Origin: Ophiothrix spiculata
Taxonomy: Eukaryota; Echinodermata; Ophiuroidea; Amphilepidida; Ophiotrichidae
Assembly (NCBI GenBank): GCA_000969725.1
Contig: JXSR01S035047.1
Length of the DNA stretch: 47,014 bases
Direction: 5' to 3' (one strand)
Below, piece after piece: positions 1-13,400 of this stretch (positions within the stretch are counted from its first letter, which is position 1; every line of letters starts with the position of its first letter). The notes beneath the pieces were generated by a model. That model saw only the letters and a list, made by a program, of their open reading frames with translations, ran no database searches and was not told where the DNA came from. The translations under genes and the position numbers were made by a program.

Positions 1-935
1 CAGGATTTTGGCAATTGATTTAATTTTCAAACATCTACATGTCTTGACCTTACCAGTGAGCACCATTATCAACAACAAACTCGTTGATGTAATGTTTTTG
101 CTAGGTTCTGTGGCCATTTAAAAGTAAATTTTTTCAATTTTTCGGTCACAAACGTTACTTTGGAATGAGCCTGTGACAATGCTTAGCAACTTCACTAGAA
201 CCTGTTTCTTGGTTCGAGCAAATTTCTGTGATGAATCAATGCATATGGGACTGTTTTTCAATTTGAAATACATGCATCTGTATTTCTGTCCTCTATATAT
301 GTAGAATGCTTTTATAATTTTTCATAACCCAAGAATCACCCACATCTGTACATTTTATTTTCCAGGATTAATAATATTATATCATGTGGACATATACAAA
401 CATCAAAACTTAATGTTTGACAAAGCTAATTAATTGGACTGATTTAGTATAAAATATTGTTCTTTGGGTTTTTGTATGTTTTTTTTTTCAAGTTATAAAA
501 TCAAAAGTCAAGTTTGGAATTCAGAACAATAATGTCCCACATAAGTTTAAAGAAAAGTGGTTTTTGTTAACGAAAGCACAGATTTTGTAGTAGCAAGCGA
601 GTGAAATATTTGCCACTTAGTATGAGATTAAAAATGATAAAGCCATCAAAGCTGTCTGGTTAGCTGTGATCACATTAGTTATTAATGGGTTGAATGATTG
701 CCCAGTGTGGCAGGCATGCTGCTTATAGTCACGTATGATGTAAATTAATTATTGTGAAATGACAGCTGTAAGAAGCGATTCTTTATACTAAATTCTTATT
801 GAAAGATAATGATGATTAGGCCAAGTTAAAAAAATATTAGTTTCTCGTCAGAAATTTTTCAAAAAAGAGAACGAGGACAGGTTTTTTTTTGCCATTTCCA
901 AAACAATGTTTCCCTGCCCAAAGATGACAGATCTA
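1..935. other. Intronic sequence, nothing recognised
   Basis: AT-rich, with short homopolymer T runs. I see no exon with acceptable splice sites and no repeat with clear ends. Confidence 0.6.
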
Positions 936-1157
936 TACTTTGATCAACAGTAAATAGGCGGGAATTATGAGGCTTTTTTTTTTCATCCGCAAGTAAACAT
1001 AATCATACTTACATACGCGCCATAGATACTGATGTGCGAGTCACACATATAACACACGCTGCGTCTCCTGCAGTTGTCCTGTGTTTAGCTATGCACACGC
1101 TTATCTGTATCAATTCATGATGTGAAGAGGTCCGCCTATTTTGTATTGATCAAAGTA
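936..1157. mobile_element. TA-flanked MITE, copy 1 (mariner-like ends)
   Basis: Ends are inverted: TACTTTGATCAACA...AAATAGGCGG on the left, CCGCCTATTTTG...TTGATCAAAGTA on the right. It is flanked by TA at 934-935 and 1158-1159, as for Tc1/mariner insertions. No coding capacity. A second, diverged copy in the opposite orientation is at 31993-32185. Confidence 0.8.
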
Positions 1158-1435
1158 TAGTATCCTTTTTGGCAAGATTTTTATTAGATGTTTGTTGTTT
1201 CTTATTTTTATCTGTTTCTTAAATATTCAATAAAAAAGCATGCAACAGTAAAAAATACTGCAGTTTGAGACAAGAACCTAATACTTTTTTTACTTGGCCT
1301 TACACCAATATTTTAGTTTTCCTGTTTTAGAAATCTTTTAATACCCAACTTTATTTATTAATGAGTTTGAATATAATTTCTTACTATTTTTTGATTGCTT
1401 GTTTGTTTGTTTGTGGTTCTTTTCTCCACACCAAG

Positions 1436-1462
1436 ATGCCAGGGAGTTATTTAATTTGCGAG
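1436..1462 (+). CDS. RIMBP2: Candidate 27-nt microexon, linker after SH3-I
   Basis: A 27-nt stretch lies between a pyrimidine-rich acceptor ending in CACACCAAG and a GTAAAT donor. It is phase 1 on both sides and would encode (D)ARELFNLR, which then continues in frame into the exon at 6177. The symmetric phase matches all neighbouring exons. Being so short it could be chance; no other exon candidate was found in the first 6 kb. Confidence 0.4.
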
Positions 1463-4400
1463 GTAAATTCACCTCACTTTTAATTGGAATTTTTGTTCAT
1501 TTATTTGTCAAAAACTCAACATAAATTGCATGGCTGGCTTGCAAAACATGGTGGTGTTACTTTTATCATTTTATTTTTGCAAAATTGTCAGCACTTTGCA
1601 CAGATGGTTTGCACTGCAAATGTGATATTTAAAAGCATAAAAGCACTGAGAATATAGCAAATGTATATCTTTTGTTTTTCTTATGAAAGTATATTATTGA
1701 TTTTCTGTAAAGTTAGTTTTTAGTGTTCACAGTTTATTTTGTATTTTGTCAGAAATGATTTGCTTTTATTTTAAAGCGAAAGAAGATAGTTTTGTTAAAT
1801 TGCTTTATACCATAGAAAAACACATTAAAACACTTCATGCTAGTATTTGTTTATTTATGAGACTAGTTTTTACAAAATGAGCAGAAAGTTGCGGATTAAG
1901 ATTTTGAAAAAAAAAACAGCCTTAATAGTGGCAATATAATGGTCAGGTGATTTTTCTTTTTTCATGTAAGATGCTTCCATGTATATACTCATAAATAATG
2001 ATCTCAATTTTGAAATGTTTTTAATGATGGGATGTGTAATTATTCACAGTTAGTATATTTGTTTTTACTCTTTAATACACTCTGTTATAATCAGCAACTT
2101 TGACTGCCTTGCATTTTAATGAAAAAAGAAAGTATTAAATTATAATTCTTTCAATAGCTGAGGACATGAAAAATTTGAAATATGTAAACTCAGATGTTGT
2201 GATTTTCCCAAGGAATTTTAATAGGGGAATACTGATATGCTGCCATCTTGTGTCGCTCATGGAGCAGAGTTATTGTACATCCGGATATATTTGGAGTTTG
2301 GCCTGATATCCAGGCAGATCGCGTAAATCTTCACTTGATGCATATAACAGCGTGTGCATTTTGCTTCGAGCTCAAACCATGTCTGCGTTTCAAGTAGCGT
2401 GTATTGCGACTTGCTCTACCAAAGTAAGCCAATTTTCCCGCTAATCCCTTGTGAAGATTCTCAAAGTGAGGCACGCGGAGTCCTCCTTGAGCGACAATCC
2501 AAGACGGCTACCATCCCATAGGATTTACACGGCGGTGAAATCAAAATGGCGGAGAGTACCAGTTCCCCTTTTAAAATTCCTTGGATTTTCCGCTCATTTT
2601 GTGAAATTACATTTAGTCTAAATTTAATAGAGATAAAGTGGTTAACTAAATTATACAAATTGGTGCAGCATCATTACATTTCATCTGGTGAAAGCAGTTA
2701 CTCTGTTGTTGCTTTAAATGCCATTGATTCATAACTTCACTATTTGATGTGTAGGTTTGTTGTATAAGAGTTACAGCATGTACCAAGTATGGGATAATGC
2801 AACGAGGCAGTGTTGTTGTATCTGCAAAGAGGCCTTAAGGTGTTTGGTCCATGAGAGATCCGCCCGAGCAATTTTAGTAAAAATTGGCATGAATGATATT
2901 TTATTGATGTAGAACCGATTTTTAATAAAAATTGGGGGTCACGGGACTCGTTTTTGGAGGTTTTGGGGACAAATTAGTACAGGGGTCTATGGGAAATGTG
3001 GCAAAAGTGAAATTATTTAGTGTTGATTCAAAAAATCTGCCCAAGCATTTTTGTTAATTTTTTCACAAAAGTTGCACACAAGTATGTTCTTTCAAATAAA
3101 AAAATAAAAATTGGGGGTCACCGACTTAGTTTTCAAGAAAAATAATAAAATATAGCAATTTTTAGCTTCAAAACAATACTCGGAGTATATGCGCATGCGT
3201 ATTGCGGCACTTACCTACTCGGAAACTATCGCGTACTGGTACGCGTGGAGGGCGCGTGGACCAAACACCTTAAGAAGCCTGGGGCACTTTAAATCTGTTG
3301 GTTTGGAGAGACTATGTAGGGCCTGAATTGGCAATGTGTGTGTGTGTGATAAAAAAGAGTTATGCTTTAAGGATATTCAATAAAAACGTTCAAGACATTT
3401 CAATACACCTGAATTAAGTTCAAGACGTTTAGATTAACTTTAATTTGAAATCATTTTAAACATTTCAATCATATTATGAAGTAATTTTATGAAAAGCTTA
3501 CTTATTATTAGGGATTGTTTGGTCAACAGCCCTATGTTGAGGATTTCTTGTGAATAATGAATGGCTTTACCCCTCCAAACTCATAAGGGGTAAGAAAGGT
3601 TCGTATTTTGTCTTCAAACCTTGCAACTTGAACATTTGACTCCTTAGTCCTGATAATATTTTGTGTATCTATGGATCTTCAACACACCACACCATAATTT
3701 TTGAAAAAGTGATCTTGACCCAAACACATTAGTGATTTAGCTTTGGAAAATGTATTAAGCTTACATATTTACAGTCTTAAATATTTGATTTATAATATTC
3801 ATCCTATGTAAACAACCATGCTATATTAAACGTCCAACCAATAAATTTTTCAAAACTAAAACATAATTTAGATGTAAGCCAATTCAATTGTAATTAAGTC
3901 TGTATGCTCTAAAGGATTAGATCTAAACAAAAGTTGGTCCCAACAGTGACATTAGATGCCATTGTCATTAACCCTAACCGTACTGAGCACTTCTCCGATT
4001 AAAAATATCTTCTCGGAAATCTGCAAATTAAAAGTGGCTAGTTTCCACCTGGGTTCAAACCAGGGACCTCTTGCACCCCAACCCACCTAAACTATGTCAA
4101 GCCACCGGCCACGTGCTGCCATGGCAGCAATTTCGTGACCATTGCTTACTCTGGTCTGATGGATTTGGACTTATGCCATTTTCCTAACTATGTGGATTGT
4201 GATTTTTTGATGTTTTGTACGGTTAGGGTTAGAAAGATCTTTTAGTCAAACAGTCCTGCATTCTACAGTTCTGATAATGCTTTTGTGGAAATTGTTTGCA
4301 TCCAATAATGCTTCCACAAAATAATATCAACTGACTTTATTTCCATAATATATACATGTAAAATATAGACAAACAAGATAAAAATACAAAGATACAATTA

Positions 4401-7400
4401 TGGAGGAGTAGTACAAAGGCCAGAATAGGCCAGAGAGGACTACCCTTAATAGAGAAGCTTTCTGGGAGTTTCTATGTAGTCCGGCCCATAGTCAAAGGCT
4501 AGATATTTACATGGGAGACATGAGACGGACAATAGAAACTCCTAGAAACTTACATCACATAATATGTTACTACATGCAATTGCATAGAAAAAAGAAAAGA
4601 CAAGAAAAACAATACAATACAATACAAACGTTATGATGGCATGCTGGGGTTTCCTCCATGCTGTTTGCTTGCTTGAAATAGCTCTTGAAACATGCGTTAA
4701 GTAATATGTATCCCTAATGAATGAAATTCATCTTAAATTTAATAGTATTAATGTAAATGGTGCTTTACAATATTTACTTTTTGTATTTTGATATTCATAT
4801 TTCAATGTGCTAGGGTGTTTTCATAAGTGCATATCATATTCACATGGTTATCTGTAATAGTAAGAAGCATTAGTGGTGTATGCAATTTTTTATTGGTAAA
4901 AAAAGCACAAGTGGGGATTTTGGTTGAACTGATTTTTTGATAGCGCTTGTTTGCACTTGTTGATCAGAGCAAACTTTGATGTCCTATTTATATCATAAAC
5001 ATGGTTCTGACATGAGGGAACGTGGACGTGGATAGAGTGCAGAATTCAGAGAGGTCGCAAATTCATGTGCGCTAAGTCTCATTGCATCCTTGGGCAAGAC
5101 ACTTTAATCTGTATAAACCTTGAAGTATGCATCAAGCAATCAGACTCTGTTACGAGATCCATAGCATATCCCTTATATTCTATAACATTGTGAACTGATG
5201 GTTTTGTATTGTGTAAGAGACTAGTAAAGATTGAGTAGGACCTAATCACTGCATATTAATATTTTTTGTACATGAATGTTCATGCCAAAAATAATATCAA
5301 AATCATGGCATGATTTTGTTATTATATTTGGCTAATTATGTTGCTAAAACATGGGCAATCATTGAACATAAGTTCATTTGAATATTCAGCAAGATTGGGT
5401 ACATTGTATTGATTTGAAAAATATGGACTAATTTACTCCCCCATAGGCCAAAAAAAATTCTTTGGTTGCCCTCCACAGCTTTTTTCAGAGAGGGTCGGTC
5501 GGTCGTTTTTTGGGTTTTTTTAAAGTTTTTTTTTTAATACTCTTCCATGGACTGCTAGGTCGATCGGCCGCTCCAGCCTTCACAACTTCCCCCGCGATAT
5601 CCAAATCAAAACAATCAAATACTTCTTGTAGTTATTTGGGACATCCTAAACATTTTGAGGGTTGAATATCGAAAAAAAAAAGCAAAAACGTAACTTTTTT
5701 TTTTGTAGTTTTCGGTAAGTTTTGCATATTTTTTTAGAAAAAAAAAATTTCAATAAAAAAACGTTTGAGTCGGGCTGAAAAATAGGGTCGGTCGGTGGAG
5801 GGCAACCAAACAGTTGGGTTTTTTTGGCCTTATGGTTCTGGTTTATGTTTGTTAATCAGCTGTTTGCTGCATACTTCAAGATTTATAGAGTATAATTGCT
5901 CAGTATAGTTTGCTAATCAAACAAGCTGTTGGTCTCCACCTATTGCTCCACCTTAAAGTGTTGCATATTATCATCCACATATATATTTCATACCAGGTAT
6001 CGAAGGTGTGTCTAATTTCTATTCTCGTAAGTTTGTTAGGTGCTCATATGCAGGGTTTTATTTTTGTCCACAGGGAATCATTCCAAATACCTTTCATTTT
6101 TCATTATGGTATTATACATGCAATTAAGCTATATAATAAGATTGTGCTAATTATATCTAATTTCTATCAATTTCAGATGAAGAAATCCCAGGTTTTGCTC
6201 ATCAAAGTTTATCTCAAGATAGTAAGTATATTCATTGCAAACCATTATGGTTTTTGGTTTAAATTGATTAACTTGCATCAACATCTTAATTATACAATCA
6301 TTGCTTTGTTCATAAAGTCATCTTAAATATTGCATCAGTGAAATTAATAAAAAGTAACCAGCATCAACTGCATGGTAGAGTTTGAAGTCACAAAGGCTAA
6401 CGATTTAGGCAGCTGTTTCACAGGAAACCCAGACATAAGGAACTTAATTTACTAATTACTGATAATAGCATTGTAGATTTGTGCATGCCTGCATGGGAGC
6501 TTGGCCTATTTAGAACTTAGAAGGGTTTGCAGCTCTAGATTAACTTATGAGATATACTATTTTCTAGGTTGAATTTCCAATTGAATTTTATGCAAATATA
6601 TTTGAATTTGAATTATGGTGGACCTGCTATACCATCTTACTGACATATTAAGATATTTACCACATATCTAGGCATTTGTTTTGTTTATTTGGAGAAATTT
6701 GGTGTTGACAAGACACACTGCAGCTATCTTGGAATTCTACATTGCCAACTTTTGAATCATTAGAGAAAAAACGAAGTAAGCCAACTCAATGTGGAGAGGA
6801 TAACAACATAAGCCTAATGTCTAGAAAAAAATAATGAAAAGAAAAAAATATATCAATAGATCACTTATTACCGTGAGTGTCTTTTAAGGTTATGACCTAA
6901 ATGCCTTTTCATCTCCCTATTCTTTTCCTGATAGATTTTTGAAAAGAAAATTGATATTTTTTTAACTCCTGTAAAATTTATACCCAAATTATGTCTCGTA
7001 AAAGAGATGTGGTCCTTATTGTTACAAATTATGGGAAGATTTAGTTAACCCAAAGAAGTATCATATGGTTTTGTATGAGTCGATCTCGGATACATTTTTG
7101 CTTGTAACATCAAATTGGTTAAAGCTATGCCAATCAAAATCCATAATAAATTGGATCGCCTACCTAAAGTGCAAGTTCATCCCCAAGACCTGATTGATTT
7201 TCTTCTTCTAAGCACTTGAAATTAATTGAATGATGTATGTAATTGACATGGGCTAATTAAGATGTACAAGTTGACTGATGGGGTAATAATTAAATGTATT
7301 AGCTGGAATGGCTATATGAGATAGGTCAATCAGAGCCCCATTATAGATATTGTACTTTGAATTGATTGTGGCATATAAAGTTCACTTTCAATGGTTTGTA

Positions 7401-10400
7401 GTTGGGGCATATTTAAATCTGAAAGTTGAATTGTGGTGGTGTTTTTTTTAATTTCAGGAAAGAAATTAGGCTTTTTTTCGAGCAGGGTGCGTTTTTAATT
7501 TTCTATGACAAAAATTCGGCTCTTTTTATGTTTCTGTGAAGAAAGTGGGCTTATTTCCAATTCTGAAGAAATTGAACTGTTAATTCCTATGAAAAAATAA
7601 GCAACAAGCAAAAAGTATTACATTGTTTTGACACATCAGGAGGCCAAATATTGTGTGATAAAATCTGCAAAAACAACAATTATATCAATAATATAGCAAG
7701 AAAAATATGCTTCACAGATTCTAAAACTAGCCATTAGTAGATTGATGTATTTCTGAAACCTAAACTGAATTTAAACCACTTTTTACATGAGGATCAATTA
7801 AAAAAAAAATGTTCCTCTTTCTCAAAATACCTTGTAATTGTTCATTTGTCAGTATCCCGCCAGCATACCATAGGAGAACTTTCAGCAAACAAGAAGTTAG
7901 CTGGTATGGAGATGACCCTACCGACGGTGAAGCACAGCAGACTACTCGAAGAAACGCACAAACTTGAATTGGAGGCTAGAAATTTAAAGTCACAAGGTGG
8001 CGCTTTCTATTTCATGTATTTTTGTCGTTTACAGCTGGATCCCATTGTGCCACTAATTTTATTTTGTTTTTGCTTTTTTACAAATTGCTGGTATTATATT
8101 ATTGAAAATAAATGTTTGATGTTGCTAGTTTTAAGTTCATAAATGTTGCTAAACTTATTTTCATGTAGTGCAGTGCAAAACATGGATATAACATACGAAC
8201 TTAATTTCTTACAGTTAGTGGTATAAAGTTTGGCGCTCTCAAAACTGTATCAAATATTGCAACATTTTTGAGCTTTGTTATTATTTGCAGCTTTAGATTA
8301 TAAATAAAAAATTGAATTTTAGTTAAAGTGTTCTCCATTATGCCAAATGTTCACAAGCGACTACCTTAATACCTACACTTCTGTTGCCTATAGAAATGTG
8401 TTTCCGCCGTCCACAAATGAGCATGGCCTGTACTAACCTTGTAAACAAATGCACCATTGTATGATTTTCTTTTACCCTAACCCTGCTATTTCAATTTTTT
8501 CTAAATGCATGTTTCCCATTTGTTTTTCTTTTTACAATTTTTATTGCTTTTAATTCTGCTGCATGCATTGAAATGCTTAATTAACTTCTTGTAAAACATA
8601 ATATTTAAAAAGTCAAAAATGTTTTAACTATTTTAGTTTTCTGTTTAAATTTTTGCCAAAATGTGTGCTTAATTCATATATTTGTTTGGTCTTCTGCTTT
8701 GTTCAGTATACACAAATCTTAACACTTAACTGCATAAGGTACCCCACACTTCCGATAGTGCATAAGGAGGGGGTACCCCCCCCCCCTCTTATAAAAACCA
8801 CTTTCCCACCAGAAATTTGTAATAATCTACTATTTAGGCAATTACAAGAAATAACAGCCCAAAATAATGTGGCGATAAAATGTGAGAACCGAAAAAACAA
8901 ATGTTGGTTACCATGGTTAAGTGTTAACTTTATATCCCACTGCTTTGTTGCTTTAAATGAAATCAGACTATGGGTTGAGACATAGATTTACAAGGAAGAT
9001 ACCAGGCATGCTGCCATTTTTATTCCGGCATGGAGACAAAATTGTGGTTTTTCGGGTTTTTGCCAATAAGGTGCAGCTTTTCATAATGCGTGAATAGAAA
9101 CATATACACTTGCTTTGCGTGTAGGTCTGCGTATCATTCGCGAAAAGTATTATTTGCGCAGGTTGTCTCAACGCGCAACCGAGTCTCGACACTTGGAGTT
9201 GATTTTGGCAGGAACTGAGTGGACCCGAACAGTGGCGTAGCCAGGTTTTTGAAAGTGGGGGGAACCACAATATGAAGACTAACTGACAGAATTGTATTGA
9301 CCATGCGAGTGGAGCGAGTAACGGGTGGGGTCCATGGGCCCGTCTTAGGGCCCCTGATGGGGGTCCGGAAGCTCCGGGGCTTTAGCTATTTTACACACTA
9401 CAGGAAGGCTAATTGAAACATTTTTGGATTTATGTAGTTAAAATGGTGCCAAAATGCTGTGAAAATCATCTGTATGAGGTAGATTTTGCAGAAACCGACA
9501 CAGGCAGGTGGCGTACGGCCGCTTGGACCGATGGACTGTTTATCGACTGGCGCTTTTTCAACTGACGGACGGTCAGTAATGGGGGACCACGCCCCCCTGG
9601 CCCCCTCTAGCTACGTCACTGGACCCGAATACCACAATTTGAGCTTCATGGCTGACGACCCCATTAGAGGGGTCGGTATACAGAGACTGGTATCTCCCCT
9701 GTAAATCGATGGGTTGAGATGATGTCTCAAGATTTTTCATAATAAGATGCTAAAGTGCCATCAAAGCAAAAAAAATGGATTTTATGCAAGATGTAAATTA
9801 TGATGAAAAGACACTTGGCTAGTTTTCTTTGGCATCTTCAAAATAAAGTCAGGTGAATACAGGACGCAACTTGTTGTATCAATTAGAGGCAGGGGGCATT
9901 TGACTTTTCCTCCAGTTCTTCCAATCATCTCCTTTTTGATACTGCGGGAAGTGCCAATTCTCCAGTATCCCCCTCCCCTCTCTGAAAAATATCCTGCTAC
10001 CTCTGATTGAGGGCTATATGCAGTGATTGTTGTTAGATTTGTGTATACTGTTGGGCCTAACTGCAATTAACATTAAGCTTTTAAGATATCTTGAGCATGC
10101 ATATGCGCTAAAGTGGTGATTCAATAATATTATGCCTTATTATTGTAAAGTTTTTAAAATAGTAGTTCTATTCTTAAAGCTTTTTCATTTTTTCATTGTA
10201 CTATAGAACATAGTGCTATTTTTTCATTATGAATCATTTCATATAATAACGAAACAACAATAAACATATTGACATGAATTTTAATCAGGGCAATAAACAT
10301 CTCAAAATTAACAATACACATCTCAAAATTAAAAAGAAAAATCAAAAGTATTATGCACGAAGAAAAATTGATCAACACGTTTAAATTACAGAATACAGCC

Positions 10401-13400
10401 CCTAGACAATTTCTGCATTAATACTGTTTATATATTGAAACTAGATGAGTACATTATACATTATGCTTAAAGCTGCTTAGAAGTAGATACATGCATAATT
10501 ACCAACATGTAGAAATTTGTTACAAAAATCTTTAGTTGAAATTGCCTGAGTTATATATAATTTGGCTTTTAGCACAAAATTTGAAAGCAATGTTTCATTG
10601 TGTTGGGTTTATTAGTATATTGGATTTACATGCATTATAATGAAATCTTGTTTGTAATACAATTAGGGATTTAACAAGCACATAGTTTTATCATCTGTAA
10701 TTGCATTGTGATATAAAACATGGTTTTTAGCAAAAATGTGAAAAATCAAATAAGAAGTCATTTGAAATCTGTAAATTTTTTGGATAATTTAAGTTTGGAT
10801 TAAGATATTTAATGTTCCTACCCTCTTTATTACATTGTTTAAAAGAAGATATCAAGACCTTCCCATCATGCCTTGCTTCCAATGGGATTTTTTATATGGG
10901 TTGCAATGAGAGGGTTTGGTTATGAAACATAGCACAATATGTTTCATTACTAAATCCTCTCATTAAAACCAGTGTTCCTGCAAAGCCACATAGAAAAATG
11001 GCGCAACAGGTTTCTGAAAATGTGTAAAAAAGATTCTTTTCATGACTTTATTTGGCAAATATCAGCCTCAGCTCATGATTTTGGCGTAAGAATCTCTTCA
11101 ACTTTATCAAAATTGTTCAAATTGGCGCAAACTCAAAAACAGTGGCGGGAACACTGATTTAAACCAGTACAAAAAATCCCATTGAAGTAAGGCATGATGG
11201 GAAAGTCCCGTTATCTTCTTTTGCATCATTCCACGCAATATTGGATCATGTAACACTTGATTTCCCATATGCAGCATGAAACATTCATTTTATAGTTCAA
11301 ATTTGTGTGCATTTAAGTTAAACATTTTCCCTAATCATTGCAGCAGTAAGCATAATCGTATGTTTGTTTTTCCACAGATGACCTTAAGGACCTTGAATTC
11401 AACAGTGATGATGAGGATTCAAAGCAGGGTAATCTCAACCATTATGCTAGTAAGTTGAATATAGCGACCAGTGTTCCTGCTAAGGCGTATGGCAAGCCAT
11501 TGGCGCAGAAGCTGGGAAATTGATGCAACAGGTTCCTGAAAATGTGCAAATAAGATCCATTTCCTTTCTGAATTTGGCTGATTTTCATCCTCAGATCATG
11601 ATTTTGGCCTAAGCACATCTTAAGCTTTGTCAAAATTGCTTGAAGTGGAATTGGCGCAAGCTCAAAAACCTTAGCGGGAACACTGATAGTGACCACTTAA
11701 AAAGAAAAAAGGTTTTTTTGGTTGTTGTAGTCAAGCCTCGTGGTAGTAATCATTCTTTTTCCTCATCAAAAACAAATAAATGGTAATAGGAAGAAAGCCG
11801 CAACACCGAAACAACTATATGATATCGGATCAATGAATACATGTGTTGCTCAGTAGGTCATTGGTTGGTTTTATGACCAGGGTATCATGAAAGGTTGCTA
11901 ACTCTAGTTGGAAACAATGAAAGTCCCTTGACTATTGTTAATTTGTCAGGTGAACAATAAGTTAGTTGCTTACCACAGTTGGCAGCATTCCATGAATATG
12001 ATACTGGTTCTTTGAGAAATATCAATATAATAGAAGACAAAACTTAATAATTCAGTATGTCATGTCACATTTTAAAAAATGCATTTCTTATTAATTTTCA
12101 ACCACTTGGGAGCTTTAGGACAAACTGTTATTATATAATTTTATTTTACCTAATACCAAGAAGTTCCCAAACTGAAAATAAACATAAGATGCACAATATT
12201 TTATCTTACTTCGTTCATGGTATCTATGGCCTGAACCATGCATGTGATCATGTCGATTGTTACAACCTTTGAGGTATCTTAAATCTGAACAGTTGTATGA
12301 GCAAAATTCTGCACCAGATACTTTATGACTGCTTATCCATTGATAATGACAATTAATTGGCCTCATAATTCAATTGCTGTTAACCTTTGACCTTTCAGGT
12401 GATTTACAAACCTACCGGAGTGCCGAGCACCACAGTGACCTTGAAGACATCCCTGAAGTGGACGAAGAAGATAACCACCGGAGTGGAGGTGTCGGCAGGC
12501 CTGCATTGAACAGGCTAAATAGAGATAGCGATGAACCATCGTCACTTAGTGAAATCACCAGCGAGCCTTCATTTGATGGTATGTTAATACAATTTAATAT
12601 TTATGGGCTTGTGTTTAGGTGGGTTGTCGGCAAGCCTGCATTGAGCAGGCTAAATAGAGATGGCGATGATCCGTTGTCACTAAGTGAAATCACCAGCGAG
12701 CCTTAATTTGATGGTATGTTGATAAGAATTGCTGGTTGCATTGAGCAGGCTAAATAGAGATCACACTTAAATCCACAAACATGTAGTGAGTCTCCACTTC
12801 AAATTCCAAGATTTTTTGTTTGTGTTTGTAAAGTAATACAGTTAGTGGTTAACATCTTGACTTACAGTTGTCATCGTCGAGTCTTGTTATTATCCACTCA
12901 TCAGTGTTCAAAATATTAGGGGTAATTTTGGTAAACAGTTGTTAGACCTAAACATGTACAGAGGTTTTCCACCTGTATGTGCATTGCAGTCAGTTTGTTA
13001 AAGAGTAGGTTTGAAAAACAATTCATTATACATTTGTGATTAGAGTATATATGTGCCCCGTCATATCATTAGGTATTTTAAGGGTCCCAAAATGAAAATT
13101 GATTTTTTGGTCTCATCTGAAAGATTATAAATTAAGCTTTATAATGACACCTTGCTTTTGGTAATTGGATGTTTGATTGCAAAGTTACATCCAAATTGGT
13201 AAAAGGCATCGGGCTGATACAGAAAACCATAGTTCTGAGAAAATCGAGTACTGTACTGGTAAAACTTGAATGGAGAAAGGATTTTTATCTCAGCCTTTAA
13301 AATATTTGTCTTATGTTTTGGATGTTCAAAGTTAATGTTTCTGATGAAATTAGAAATTCGACCTTGGACGTAATTGTTGACTATGCTCAGCTTGAATGAC

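Larger units (their letters stand above)
1463..6176. other. Intron holding several mobile elements
   Basis: Intron between the candidate microexon and the exon at 6177. It holds the elements listed separately at 2209, 2839, 3969, 4330, 5020 and 5441. A short (TG)n run lies near 3335-3350 and a (GTTT)n run just upstream near 1397-1415. The rest shows nothing recognisable. Confidence 0.6.

Noticed and set aside
1..1435. SH3-I exon of RIM-BP
   Set aside because: Searched for ALYxY/ARYxY, DGFYxGE and GLVPSNF codings; none present, so it must be upstream of the window.
4034..4105. Functional tRNA gene on -
   Set aside because: Seven extra bases between T arm and 3' acceptor strand, and a changed T loop; a tRNA-derived relic fits better.
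5910..6326. 138-codon open frame on +
   Set aside because: It overlaps the exon at 6177-6221 in another frame and has AT-driven Ile/Tyr/Phe composition; chance.
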